From Buttiauxella noackiae ATCC 51607 (GTDB taxonomy: Bacteria; Pseudomonadota; Gammaproteobacteria; Enterobacterales; Enterobacteriaceae), in NCBI RefSeq assembly GCF_001654865.1, contig NZ_LXEO01000008.1, positions 1 to 64,000 on the forward strand: a stretch of 64,000 nucleotides of DNA, read 5' to 3'. This document shows, in pieces, positions 35,319 through 48,168 of the stretch. Within the stretch, counting starts at the first letter, position 1, and each line of letters opens with the position of its first letter. The position numbers were made by a program, and so were the translations under genes. The notes beneath the pieces are model-generated. The model was not told the origin of the DNA. It was given only the letters and a program-made list of their open reading frames with translations, and did not search any database.

Positions 35319-36309
35319 GCGCTTTCTCGTCATTGAATTTCACGGTGACCGGCATTCCCTGGCGCAGCGCGTCGTCGGCATCGGTGACGATAATTCGCAG
35401 GCGATAAACCAGGTCGGTGCGTAAGTCAGGTGTTTCGACCGTTTTCGGGGTGAACTCTGCGGTTGGGGAGACAAAGCCAATCTTGCCGTGATACGGCTTA
35501 TCCGGGCGACCATCGGTGTAAACCAGCAGTTCTGTACCTGGTTTTGCCTGATTCAGACTCACCTCGTTGACGTAAGCACGTACCCAAACCGGGCGGGTGA
35601 GGGAGAGGGTAAACACGGTACTTCCGGCGTTCAACATGGTGCCAGGTTCAACCGCGCGGGTCAGCAGCGTGCCGTCAGACGGCGCGATCAGTGTGGTGTC
35701 TTGTAAATCCAGTTGCGCCTGAGCAAGCTGGGCTTTCGCCTGTTGCAAGCTGGCTTGGGCCTGGGCAATTTCCTGTGGGCGGTTACCGGTACGATACTGG
35801 CTTAACTTATCGCGCGCGGCTTTCAGCGTCGCTTTCGCCTGGTCGCTCGATGAGCGGGCATTTTCCAGTTCGTTGGCAGAAATCACGCGGCGTGCCCACA
35901 AACCTTGCTGGCGCTGATAAAAGTTCTGCGCGTAATCAAAAGCGGCCTGGGCCTGGTTTACCTGCGCTGCGGCCTGAGCGATTTCTTCGTCACGGTAACC
36001 GGCGATGATCAAATCAAATTTTGCCTGCGCCGCTGCGGCATTTGCCTGTGCCTGAAGAAGCGCATTTTGATACGGCCCTTGATCCAGCTCGCCCAGCGTT
36101 TCTCCCGCTTTGATTACATCACCTTCGTCAACCTGTAACGCCGCAAGACGCCCGCCGACGCGGAAGCTCAAATTAACGGTGCGAATATCCACGTTTCCAT
36201 ACAATGTCAGGCCCTGGTCTTGCTGGCTTTTGTACCAGTACCAACCGCCAAGTCCCGCCGCGATAAGCGCCACCAGCGCCACGATAATTATCGGCTTTTT
36301 ACTTTTCAT
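35311..36309 (-). CDS. ybhG: YbhG, periplasmic adaptor (membrane-fusion/HlyD family)
   Basis: The 332-residue protein starts at ATG 36309, nine bases after GAGGAA, overlapping the cecR stop by 11 bases. A single N-terminal helix (about 5-25) anchors it. A biotinyl-lipoyl-like half ([15 protein letters not shown] near 42) flanks a long coiled-coil hairpin (about 85-195). It links the YbhFSR pump to an outer-membrane channel. Confidence 0.95.
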   Translation of the reverse strand: MKSKKPIIIVALVALIAAGLGGWYWYKSQQDQGLTLYGNVDIRTVNLSFRVGGRLAALQVDEGDVIKAGETLGELDQGPYQNALLQAQANAAAAQAKFDLIIAGYRDEEIAQAAAQVNQAQAAFDYAQNFYQRQQGLWARRVISANELENARSSSDQAKATLKAARDKLSQYRTGNRPQEIAQAQASLQQAKAQLAQAQLDLQDTTLIAPSDGTLLTRAVEPGTMLNAGSTVFTLSLTRPVWVRAYVNEVSLNQAKPGTELLVYTDGRPDKPYHGKIGFVSPTAEFTPKTVETPDLRTDLVYRLRIIVTDADDALRQGMPVTVKFNDEKAHE

Positions 36310-36994
36310 TGCTGGCATTTCCTCGTTCCATTGATAACCCCTGCAAAATGAAATCGATATGGCTGCGTACCACATCGCTGATTTGTTTCACGTTCTCTTT
36401 ATCAAACGTCGGCCAGCCGGCGCGCAAAAGAATGGTTTCTCGCCCGAGTCGAAAAGCCAGTATTTGTCCAAGCAGCGCATGGGTATGGAGAATTGTTTCG
36501 GTATCATCCGGATGGCGCCCGGTATATCGCCCGACCAGGCATGTCAGATGCGTATGCATCGGCGCAATCACTTGATCGTGAATCAGTTGGTAAGCGGGAG
36601 TTGGCGAGAGCTGTTCGCGGGAAATAAACTTGCTGAGGTTCAGCGTTTCATCGGCGGTCAGCAGGACAATCATGTGTTCACAAGCGGTATGAATGAGCTC
36701 GCGAATTTGTGATTTATCGGGTTGTTGCTGGTTGAGAATAGCCTCGGCTCGTTCGACATGAGGCTTGAAATTTTGCGTGATAAAGTCGGCTATCCATTGC
36801 GCGGATGCCATATACAACTCTTCTTTTGAACCAAAATAGTAGGTGATGGCAGCAATATTTTGCCCGGCAAGGGCGGCAATATCGCGAGTGGTGGCATGTA
36901 GACCATACTCACCAAACTGGGCGATAGCGGAAGCAATCAGCGTATTTTTTGCCTGTTCACCGCGGGAAGTTGCAGGCGTCGGTGTTGCATTCAT
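36299..36994 (-). CDS. cecR: CecR (YbiH), TetR-family repressor of ybhFSRG and rhlE
   Basis: The 231-residue regulator has a TetR HTH at about 33-58 ([20 protein letters not shown]) and a helical ligand domain. In E. coli CecR controls the ybiH-ybhGFSR operon and the divergent rhlE, linked to chloramphenicol and cefoperazone sensitivity. A perfect palindrome lies 18 bases upstream of its start. Confidence 0.95.
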   Translation of the reverse strand: MNATPTPATSRGEQAKNTLIASAIAQFGEYGLHATTRDIAALAGQNIAAITYYFGSKEELYMASAQWIADFITQNFKPHVERAEAILNQQQPDKSQIRELIHTACEHMIVLLTADETLNLSKFISREQLSPTPAYQLIHDQVIAPMHTHLTCLVGRYTGRHPDDTETILHTHALLGQILAFRLGRETILLRAGWPTFDKENVKQISDVVRSHIDFILQGLSMERGNASNEK

Positions 36995-37012
36995 ACCGAC
37001 CTCTTAAAAAAG

Positions 37013-37032
37013 TTAATCAATCGATTGATTAA
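37013..37032. promoter_or_regulatory. CecR operator candidate
   Basis: TTAATCAATCGATTGATTAA is a perfect 20-bp palindrome in the cecR-rhlE divergent gap, close to the cecR start. TetR-family autorepressors typically use such sites. Confidence 0.75.
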
Positions 37033-37246
37033 GAGTAGGCGCCTGAAACCCAGGTGTCCAGTTCCCAACAATTATCTTGTGATTGCGTCGAAAAATAGAA
37101 TTTGTGCGCAGAGTCACAAAACCTGTTACACTGCGCGGCTTACGGCACCGTGGTTTGTGCCCCTCTCTCGCGCCAGAATGACTGGCGTCATATGAACCCC
37201 TGGAAACTACACCGCACCTCGCGGTCAGGGCGATTCTGGAGTACCT

Positions 37247-38608
37247 ATGTCTTTTGATTCTCTCGGCCTGAACGCCGATATTCTGCGTGCAGTGGAAGAG
37301 CAGGGCTATCGTGAGCCTACCCCTATTCAACGCCAGGCGATCCCGGTCGTCTTAGCAGGTCGTGACCTGATGGCTAGTGCCCAAACCGGTACTGGCAAAA
37401 CAGCAGGCTTTACCTTGCCGCTCTTGCAGCGCCTGGTAGACAAACAACCGCATGCCAAAGGTCGTCGCCCGGTTCGTGCGCTCATCCTGACCCCAACTCG
37501 TGAGCTTGCCGCTCAGATTGGCGAAAATGTGCGTGACTACAGCAAGTATTTAGATATCCGTTCGCTGGTGGTTTTCGGCGGCGTGAGCATTAACCCGCAG
37601 ATGATGAAACTGCGCAGCGGTGTAGATGTACTGGTGGCGACACCTGGCCGTCTGTTAGATCTGGAACACCAGAACGCTGTGAAACTCGATCAGGTAGAAA
37701 TCCTGGTGCTGGATGAAGCCGACCGTATGCTGGATATGGGCTTTATCCACGATATCCGTCGTGTGCTGGCTAAATTGCCTGCGCGCCGCCAGAACCTGCT
37801 GTTCTCTGCGACCTTCTCTGACGACATTAAAGGTCTGGCTGAGAAGTTGCTGCACAATCCGGAAGAAGTTTCCGTGGCGCGCCGCAACACCGCTTCAGAG
37901 CAAGTGACTCAACACGTTCATTTCGTAGATAAGAAACGTAAAAGAGAACTGCTGTCACAGATGATTGGTGAAGGTAACTGGCAGCAAGTGCTGGTGTTTA
38001 CTCGTACCAAGCATGGCGCCAACCACCTGGCAGAACAGTTGGGTAAAGACGGCATCACTGCTGCGGCTATCCACGGTAACAAGAGCCAGGGTGCGCGTAC
38101 TCGTGCATTGGCTGACTTCAAAAACGGTGGCATTCGTGTGCTGGTGGCAACTGACATTGCCGCGCGTGGTCTTGATATCGAAGAACTGCCACATGTTGTG
38201 AACTACGAACTGCCAAACGTGCCGGAAGATTACGTGCACCGTATTGGCCGTACTGGCCGTGCAGCAGCAACTGGCGAAGCGTTGTCTTTAGTTTGTGTTG
38301 ATGAACACAAACTGTTGCGCGACATCGAACGTGTGCTCAAGCGTGAAGTACCGCGTATGGCGATTCCTGGTTATGAAGTCGACCCGTCGATTCCTGCCGA
38401 ACCTATCGTGAACGGTCGCCAGCAGCAGCGTGGCGGCGGTCGTGGCAACGGCGGTGGTCAGGGTCAACGTCGTGGCGGCAATGGCGGTGCATCATCCGAT
38501 CGCAGCAGCGCTCCGCGTCGTCCATCACGCCCACAGGCTGATGGTGCCGCTAAACCAGCTGGTAGCAATGCCCGTCGCCGCCCAGCTCGTAAGCCTGCAT
38601 CAGCATAA
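37247..38608 (+). CDS. rhlE: RhlE, DEAD-box ATP-dependent RNA helicase
   Basis: The 453-residue helicase acts in ribosome assembly and RNA turnover. Q-motif near 20-28, A-Q-T-G-T-G-K-T near 45, P-T-R-E-L-A near 83, V-L-D-E-A-D near 154, S-A-T near 186 and R-I-G-R-T-G-R near 330 are all present. The C-terminal tail (from about 390) is Gly/Arg/Gln-rich with RGG-like repeats. The start ATG follows GGAG. In E. coli the next genes are ybiA and dinG; here dusC follows. Confidence 0.96.
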   Translation: MSFDSLGLNADILRAVEEQGYREPTPIQRQAIPVVLAGRDLMASAQTGTGKTAGFTLPLLQRLVDKQPHAKGRRPVRALILTPTRELAAQIGENVRDYSKYLDIRSLVVFGGVSINPQMMKLRSGVDVLVATPGRLLDLEHQNAVKLDQVEILVLDEADRMLDMGFIHDIRRVLAKLPARRQNLLFSATFSDDIKGLAEKLLHNPEEVSVARRNTASEQVTQHVHFVDKKRKRELLSQMIGEGNWQQVLVFTRTKHGANHLAEQLGKDGITAAAIHGNKSQGARTRALADFKNGGIRVLVATDIAARGLDIEELPHVVNYELPNVPEDYVHRIGRTGRAAATGEALSLVCVDEHKLLRDIERVLKREVPRMAIPGYEVDPSIPAEPIVNGRQQQRGGGRGNGGGQGQRRGGNGGASSDRSSAPRRPSRPQADGAAKPAGSNARRRPARKPASA

Positions 38609-38633
38609 TTAATTAGGCTTTGCCAACTCAAAC

Positions 38634-38662
38634 AGAGGCGCTAACATAGCGCCTCTTTTTTT
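38634..38662 (+). terminator. Terminator of rhlE
   Basis: AGAGGCGCT (38634-38642) and AGCGCCTCT (38648-38656) form a perfect 9-bp stem followed by six T. Confidence 0.92.
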
Positions 38663-38676
38663 ACCGGAAAAACGCT

Positions 38677-39615
38677 ATGCGTGTACTACTCGCGCCGATG
38701 GAAGGGGTTCTCGACTCACTGGTTCGTGAACTGCTGACAGAGGTTAATGACTACGACTTGTGTATCACCGAGTTCTTGCGCGTGGTCGACCAGCTTTTGC
38801 CGGCAAAATCCTTCCATAAACTTTGCCCTGAACTTCATCAGGCGAGTCGTACATCCTCCGGTACGTTAGTTCGTATTCAACTCCTGGGGCAACATCCGCA
38901 ATGGCTGGCTGAAAACGCTGCGCGTGCGGTGGAGCTGGGTTCCTGGGGCGTTGATCTTAACTGCGGCTGCCCATCCAAACTGGTGAATGGCAGTGGTGGT
39001 GGCGCTACACTGCTCAAAGACCCCGACCTGGTTTACCGTGGTGCGAAAGCGATGCGTGAAGCCGTACCTGCGCACTTACCCGTCACCGTTAAAATTCGAC
39101 TCGGTTGGGACAGCGACGCACGGCAGTTTGAAATTGCTGATGCGGTGCAGCAGGCGGGTGCCACCGAACTTGTCGTTCATGGGCGCACCAAAGAAGATGG
39201 CTACAAAGCCGAACGTATTAACTGGGCGGCGATTGGTGAAATCCGCAGGCGGTTATCGATCCCGGTGATTGCCAATGGCGAAATCTGGGACTGGCAAAGT
39301 GCACAAGATTGCATGGCGGCAACGGGCTGTGATGCCGTGATGATTGGCCGAGGTGCGCTGAATATTCCCAATTTAAGCCGCGTGATCAAATACAACGAGC
39401 CACGTATGCCATGGCCGGAAGTAGTAAAACTTCTGCAAAAATATAGCCAGCTGGAAAAACAGGGCGATACCGGTATGTATCACGTTGCGCGTATCAAACA
39501 GTGGCTGGGTTACTTGCGTAAAGAATATGTTGAAGCAACGGACTTGTTTACTGAGATTCGTACACTCAAGCATTCTGCGGACATCGCCCGGGTGATTTGT
39601 CACCCGGCAGGTTAA
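38677..39615 (+). CDS. dusC: DusC, tRNA-dihydrouridine(16) synthase
   Basis: The 312-residue flavoenzyme reduces U16 in tRNA. A-P-M-E-G-V at the N-terminus is the FMN-binding start, N-C-G-C-P-S-K near 95-101 contains the catalytic cysteine, and the G-E-I-W and I-G-R-G-A loops follow. In E. coli dusC sits beside yohJ at about 48 min, far from rhlE, so its place here marks a rearrangement. It is only 15 bases after the rhlE terminator. Confidence 0.96.
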   Translation: MRVLLAPMEGVLDSLVRELLTEVNDYDLCITEFLRVVDQLLPAKSFHKLCPELHQASRTSSGTLVRIQLLGQHPQWLAENAARAVELGSWGVDLNCGCPSKLVNGSGGGATLLKDPDLVYRGAKAMREAVPAHLPVTVKIRLGWDSDARQFEIADAVQQAGATELVVHGRTKEDGYKAERINWAAIGEIRRRLSIPVIANGEIWDWQSAQDCMAATGCDAVMIGRGALNIPNLSRVIKYNEPRMPWPEVVKLLQKYSQLEKQGDTGMYHVARIKQWLGYLRKEYVEATDLFTEIRTLKHSADIARVICHPAG

Positions 39616-39687
39616 GCCGCGATCTTCGTCACGATTTTCAATTCATTCATTTGAGTGATGTTTCGAAGCTGATAGAGTGTCGTTGTT

Positions 39688-40610
<923 letters not shown>

Positions 40611-40638
40611 AGGCGCGTCGTAGACGTGCGATAAAAAC

Positions 40639-40713
40639 GGATTGTTACTGCTGCGGCAGGCAAAACCTGAGTACTGGCTTCCCTTGACGGGAGGCTGGTC
40701 TCAGGTTTTTTTT
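40639..40713 (+). promoter_or_regulatory. RAT antiterminator 2 and terminator between bglG and bglF
   Basis: A RAT identical in its first 30 bases to the one at 39688 begins at 40639. AAACCTGA (40663-40670) pairs with TCAGGTTT (40701-40708), followed by a nine-T run. It makes bglF and the glucosidase gene dependent on antitermination as well. Confidence 0.92.
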
Positions 40714-40741
40714 TACTCAAGACACACGTGCCGAAAGGTGA

Positions 40742-42601
<1,860 letters not shown>

Positions 42602-42611
42602 GGAGAAGTAG

Positions 42612-44012
<1,401 letters not shown>

Positions 44013-44017
44013 ACTTG

Positions 44018-44050
44018 CGCCATCCGACATTTGGCGGATGGCATTTTATT
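44018..44050 (+). terminator. Terminator of the bgl operon
   Basis: GCCATCCG (44019-44026) pairs with CGGATGGC (44035-44042) and is followed by ATTTTATTTT. Confidence 0.85.
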
Positions 44051-44060
44051 TTAAATAACC

Positions 44061-44975
44061 TTAACCCACCAACCGCTTAATAAACCCACGAACCCACATC
44101 AGCGCCGCGTCACTGTTATGGCGTTGATGCCATAGCAATGCCACATCAAACGGGATCATCTCCAGCGGAACAGGGCTGCTACGTAATCCCCATGTTTTCT
44201 GCCAACTTTCACAAAGCCCCTGCGGCACGGTCGCAAGGACGGGCATCATGCTTAGCAAACCCGGTAATGCGGAGAAGTGTGGCGTGGTGTAGCTAATCTC
44301 ACGTTTTAGACCCTGCCTGGCTAACAATGTGTCGATGTGGCTGCTGGAGGCTTCACGGTAGCTCACCAGGACATGTTGCTGCGCGGCATATGTTTCAGCA
44401 CTTAGTGGCGCCTCGAGCTGTAGCTGAGTGGGATTCCAGAGAGTGACAAACTCCATTGCACTCAACTGTTCACGCTCCATCCAGCGCGCGGACTGATTCG
44501 CCACGCTGATGATCATATCCAGCTCGCCACCTTCCAGACGTTGTGAATCAGTGAAAGGATCGCTTGCCACCACATTAAGGCGTACACCGGGAGCCTCTTC
44601 ACGCAATGCAGGAAGAAGTTGCGGCATTAACCACATCTCTACCCAGTCTGTCATGCCGATGGTAACTGTTGCTTTTGCATTTGCAGGATTGAACTGTGCC
44701 TGTTGGAACAGTGCGCTTTGCAATTGTTCAAGCAGCGGCATCAGTTCGCTATGCAGTTCAGTCGCTCGTGAGGTAGGTTGCATACGGTGCCCGCTACGAA
44801 TAAATAGTGGGTCGTCGAACATCTCTCGTAGGCGAGCAAGCGAGCCGCTCACCGCAGGCTGTCCCAGATGCAGCTTGTCAGCCGCCAAAGAGACGCTTTG
44901 TTCGCGAAATAACACCGCAAAGGCAATCAGCAGGTTGAGGTCAATTTTGCGAAAATCACTTTCTTTGATAGTCAT
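44061..44975 (-). CDS. LysR-family transcriptional regulator
   Basis: The 304-residue regulator starts at ATG 44975 after GGAG; the longer frame from 45065 reads through the leader. The HTH lies at about 25-45 (S-L-A-A-D-K-L-H-L-G-Q-P-A-V-S-G-S-L-A-R), typical of LysR, followed by a periplasmic-binding-type ligand domain. The substrate and targets are unknown. No divergent partner gene other than the micropeptide yohP lies upstream. A small inverted repeat overlaps its ribosome site. Confidence 0.9.
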   Translation of the reverse strand: MTIKESDFRKIDLNLLIAFAVLFREQSVSLAADKLHLGQPAVSGSLARLREMFDDPLFIRSGHRMQPTSRATELHSELMPLLEQLQSALFQQAQFNPANAKATVTIGMTDWVEMWLMPQLLPALREEAPGVRLNVVASDPFTDSQRLEGGELDMIISVANQSARWMEREQLSAMEFVTLWNPTQLQLEAPLSAETYAAQQHVLVSYREASSSHIDTLLARQGLKREISYTTPHFSALPGLLSMMPVLATVPQGLCESWQKTWGLRSSPVPLEMIPFDVALLWHQRHNSDAALMWVRGFIKRLVG

Positions 44976-44980
44976 TATTT

Positions 44981-44996
44981 CTCCAATCAATTGGAG
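44981..44996. promoter_or_regulatory. Inverted repeat over the LysR-gene ribosome site
   Basis: CTCCAAT, CA, ATTGGAG has perfect 7-bp arms and includes the ribosome site of the LysR gene. It could be an autoregulatory site or an mRNA hairpin limiting translation. Confidence 0.4.
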
Positions 44997-45054
44997 TGAT
45001 AATAATGCTTCGCCACCAGGGTTCGCAAGTGCAGGGGGATTTAAATCGAAGGAG

Positions 45055-45089
45055 GGTAAAAACAAAGGGGTGCCACCAGAGTGGCACCC
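45055..45089 (-). terminator. Terminator of yohP
   Basis: On the minus strand GGGTGCCAC, TCTG, GTGGCACCC is a perfect 9-bp stem (45068-45089), followed by CTTTGTTTTTA. Confidence 0.85.
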
Positions 45090-45096
45090 GCAGATA

Positions 45097-45180
45097 TCAG
45101 AAAATCATTTTAAACACGCCAGTCACGACCAGTAAGCCAATAATAAAGATAATCAAAACTGCCCATAGAATAATTTTCAT
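45097..45180 (-). CDS. yohP: YohP, 27-residue membrane micropeptide
   Basis: The frame from ATG 45180 (AGGAAG five bases upstream) encodes 27 residues, a single hydrophobic helix ending V-F-K-M-I-F. As I recall E. coli YohP, only one position differs (Ile for Leu). In E. coli it inserts into the inner membrane; its role is unknown. It has its own terminator and lies, as in E. coli, in the yoh cluster. Confidence 0.93.
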   Translation of the reverse strand: MKIILWAVLIIFIIGLLVVTGVFKMIF

Positions 45181-45287
45181 CAATGCTTCCTATTTTATGA
45201 CTCGTGTTTAAAGAGTATAGGCAAGGATAAGCACAAACGCGGGGAGTTGCCTCCCCGAAAGTGGAAACTAAGATAAATTGAAGGTTG

Positions 45288-46025
45288 TTAGATTAGGGGT
45301 TTACGTGCGGCGAGCAGGAAAATCATCGGGCGCTCTTTTTCTTCATCAAGTGCCGTGTTTTGCGCGATCTGCTCAGCACCTGGCCCCCACTCATCAAGTT
45401 TCTCGAGGACAAATCCGCTGGTGATAAGAGCGTTTATCCAGCTTGAAAGCTTGCGATGCTGCTTTTTAACACAGTCGGCAAACCAGTTACTGATGCGCTC
45501 GCCTTCTTGCTGGTAGTGATTCACCGGCCAGGATTTTTGCCCGTTCGGGTCAGACAGCCAGCCCTGCTGTAGCGGTGCGGTATAAATAGGATGTTCTGCA
45601 GAGAATACCAGCATGCCGCCAGGTACCAGAGTCTGATAAAGCGTGGCAAAAAGCGCGGGAATATTTTCCAGATAATGCAGTGCCAGTGAGCTGTAGAACA
45701 GATCAACGCTTTGCGCTTCAAGCTGCAACTGCTCGAGATCTTCACGGCGATATTCAATACCTGCGTCGGTTGTCATCTCTTGCGCCTTTTCCAGCATTTT
45801 CACTGATACATCGAGCCCGAGCACATTCGCTGCTCCCTGGTCACGGGCGTAGCGGCAAAACCAGCCATAGCCGCAGCCTAAATCCACGACTGTTTTTCCC
45901 TTGAGCGGAGGAAGCAGCTTTTGCATGCTTGACCATTCCGGTGCGCCATCCAGCCCTTTAATTGAGCGGTCGAGCGTGGCGTATCCTTCAAAAAATGCGG
46001 GGTTATCATAGATATTTTGTGTCAT
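45288..46025 (-). CDS. Class I SAM-dependent methyltransferase
   Basis: The 245-residue protein starts at ATG 46025 after AGGAG. SAM motif I is V-V-D-L-G-C-G-Y-G near 45-53, with G-L-D-V-S near 68 and Y-S-S-L-A-L-H-Y near 111 (post I/motif II). The substrate cannot be told; related proteins are annotated as small-molecule methyltransferases. It lies between yohP and an MFS gene, both on the same strand, and is not part of this cluster in E. coli K-12. Confidence 0.88.
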   Translation of the reverse strand: MTQNIYDNPAFFEGYATLDRSIKGLDGAPEWSSMQKLLPPLKGKTVVDLGCGYGWFCRYARDQGAANVLGLDVSVKMLEKAQEMTTDAGIEYRREDLEQLQLEAQSVDLFYSSLALHYLENIPALFATLYQTLVPGGMLVFSAEHPIYTAPLQQGWLSDPNGQKSWPVNHYQQEGERISNWFADCVKKQHRKLSSWINALITSGFVLEKLDEWGPGAEQIAQNTALDEEKERPMIFLLAARKPLI

Positions 46026-46155
46026 TGCAACTCCTGTTCGCAAAACCATAATTGGCAGGTTGCCTGCACGTAGAAACCAGTATGAACAACCTGATAGTGA
46101 GACGCTGAACTGCCCAAAGTATACCTATAGAAAAGTCACCAACCTGGATGTGATT

Positions 46156-47403
46156 TCATTCTTGATGTGAATATAACCAGAAAAGCAAAGCTGCCGCACT
46201 GATTCCCGCACCTAACGCGCATACTGCCCCCCAACCCCAAAGTGAGTAGAACTGGGTTGAGGCAATGGCTCCCAGTGCGCTGCCCAACGAATAAAAGCAC
46301 ATATAGGCCCCGACCAGGCTGCTGTGTGCATTAGGTCTTGCAGAAAATATAAGGCTCTGGTTTGTCACGTGGACTGCTTGTACGGCGAAATCCAGAACGA
46401 TGACGCCGATAATTAGCAGTACAAGTGATGTTTCTGCGAATGCGATGGGTAACCAGGAAAGGAGTAATAGGGCTAGTGATAAGCCTGTAGTACGTTGCCC
46501 CATGCCCCGATCGGCCCACTTCCCGGCTTTTGACGCAGCTAATGCCCCCGCAATACCTGCCAGACCAAACATCCCTATCTGTGTATGTGAGAGCGATTGC
46601 GCGCTTAACGGTAAGACCATGGATGTCCACAATACGCTGAAAGCGGCAAAAATAAGCAGGGCAAATATCCCTCTGGCTCTTAAGGTTGGTTCGGTTATAA
46701 ATAGCATGAGTACTGACTTCAAAAGTACCCAATAAGAACTCTTCATCAGGGGCTGTGGGGAAGAGGGGATTGCTTTGTAAAGTACGCCAGCCATCATTAG
46801 CATGAGGCAGGCTGAGCTGAGATACACGGCACGCCACCCCGCAAGATCAGCGATAACACCTGATGTAAAACGAGCCAGGAGAATGCCCAGTACTACGCCA
46901 CTTGTCACAGTACCGATGGCTTTTCCTCTCTGGTGCGCCGCCGCCAGCGAAGCCGTATAGGCCACCATTATCTGAACGACCACTGCCATAAGCCCGACAA
47001 AAACCATCGCTCCAAGAAATGTTGCCCAGTTCTGAGAGAAACCAGCAATGAACAATGCTGTCGCTAAAAGCATGAGTTGGGTAATGACGAGATATTTACG
47101 ATTAACGATATCGCCAAGGGGAACGATAAAAAGCAGGCCTGCTCCATATCCAATCTGAGTCATTGTCACAACCATACCGATTGCAGCTGACTGTACGTTG
47201 AGGCTTTTTGCCATAGATTCGAGAAGAGGCTGCGCGAAATAAACATTCGCGACGGCAAGTGCAGACGTCAATGAAAAGAGAAGGGTGAGACCCGGTGTTA
47301 ACAAAGGGGCAGCCTGTGTCTGGTTTTGATTACTATCTTCTGTTTGTGTAACAACAAGCGGGGCTGCTCTTTCTTCTTTAACGACTGGTTTCGTATTCAT
47401 CAT
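46156..47403 (-). CDS. MFS efflux transporter
   Basis: The 415-residue protein has a polar N-terminal tail of about 35 residues and 12 hydrophobic segments, with the loop motif G-D-I-V-N-R-K near 98-104 typical of drug/H+ antiporters. It is divergent from an HxlR-family regulator, and repeated operator-like elements fill the gap between them, so its expression is probably controlled by that regulator. The substrate is unknown. Confidence 0.9.
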   Translation of the reverse strand: MMNTKPVVKEERAAPLVVTQTEDSNQNQTQAAPLLTPGLTLLFSLTSALAVANVYFAQPLLESMAKSLNVQSAAIGMVVTMTQIGYGAGLLFIVPLGDIVNRKYLVITQLMLLATALFIAGFSQNWATFLGAMVFVGLMAVVVQIMVAYTASLAAAHQRGKAIGTVTSGVVLGILLARFTSGVIADLAGWRAVYLSSACLMLMMAGVLYKAIPSSPQPLMKSSYWVLLKSVLMLFITEPTLRARGIFALLIFAAFSVLWTSMVLPLSAQSLSHTQIGMFGLAGIAGALAASKAGKWADRGMGQRTTGLSLALLLLSWLPIAFAETSLVLLIIGVIVLDFAVQAVHVTNQSLIFSARPNAHSSLVGAYMCFYSLGSALGAIASTQFYSLWGWGAVCALGAGISAAALLFWLYSHQE

Positions 47404-47420
47404 TAATTTCCAGTGGAATT

Positions 47421-47482
47421 GTGGTTTCTTTTAGCAACCAGGTTAATCGTTTTTATCAGTGGTGGTTTTTTTTTGCAACCAG
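47421..47482. promoter_or_regulatory. Two 21-bp repeated operators between the MFS and HxlR genes
   Basis: The units 47421-47441 and 47462-47482 share GTGGTTT and GCAACCAG. Each is itself an inverted repeat (TGGTT, nine bases, AACCA). Their starts are 41 bp apart, about four helical turns, which suits cooperative binding of two dimers of the HxlR regulator. Confidence 0.7.
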
Positions 47483-47538
47483 TTTATTTTGCGATTATGC
47501 TCTCGATAGATAAGTACGCAGATTAAAAGGAAGCTCAG

Positions 47539-48003
47539 ATGGCTAAACAGGAATCACTCACAGGTAGCGAATGCCCTGTCGCAAGGACTTTAGAGGCGAT
47601 TGGCGAGCGATGGTGTTTGATGATAATTCGTGAAGCATTTGACGATGTTCGCCGTTTCAGCGAGTTTCAGAAAAACCTGGGTCTGGCCAAAAATATTCTG
47701 GCTGCGCGGTTGAAGCATTTGGTCGAACTTGGGGTGCTAGAGATATGTCCAGCCTCAGACGGTAGTGCTTATAAAGAATATGTACTCACAGAATGCGGCC
47801 GTTCCGTCTTTCCTATCGTTATTGCTATGCGCCAGTGGGGTGAGCGTTACATGTTCGAAAAAGGAGAGACGCACTCTGTGTTGCTGGATAACGAGCTTGA
47901 ACAAACCATTTTGCCACTAGAAGTGCGTTCAACTCAGGGGAAAAAACTCGAGCCTGGAGACTGCCACAGACGCCTTATGGTTAAAGAAGAGGACAGTGCC
48001 TGA
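47539..48003 (+). CDS. HxlR-family transcriptional regulator
   Basis: The 154-residue winged-helix protein has the HxlR hallmarks: C-P-V-A-R-T-L near 13, G-E-R-W-C-L-M-I-I-R near 24 and R-R-F-S-E-F-Q-K-N-L near 40. Some family members sense electrophiles or redox stress through the N-terminal cysteine, here C13. It probably controls itself and the divergent MFS gene. Confidence 0.93.
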   Translation: MAKQESLTGSECPVARTLEAIGERWCLMIIREAFDDVRRFSEFQKNLGLAKNILAARLKHLVELGVLEICPASDGSAYKEYVLTECGRSVFPIVIAMRQWGERYMFEKGETHSVLLDNELEQTILPLEVRSTQGKKLEPGDCHRRLMVKEEDSA

Positions 48004-48168
48004 AGAGAATATAGTAATCATGGTTATATTTAGTATGTTAATAATAATTTCCGTGAATTAATTTCAAGTTGTAACCCTTATTTACCCCATGTGTATTGCC
48101 ACTGTTACCTAAACTTTTTAGTCCCGGAATGCGTAACTTGAGCCCTTTCTATTACTCTGTGGCTAATT

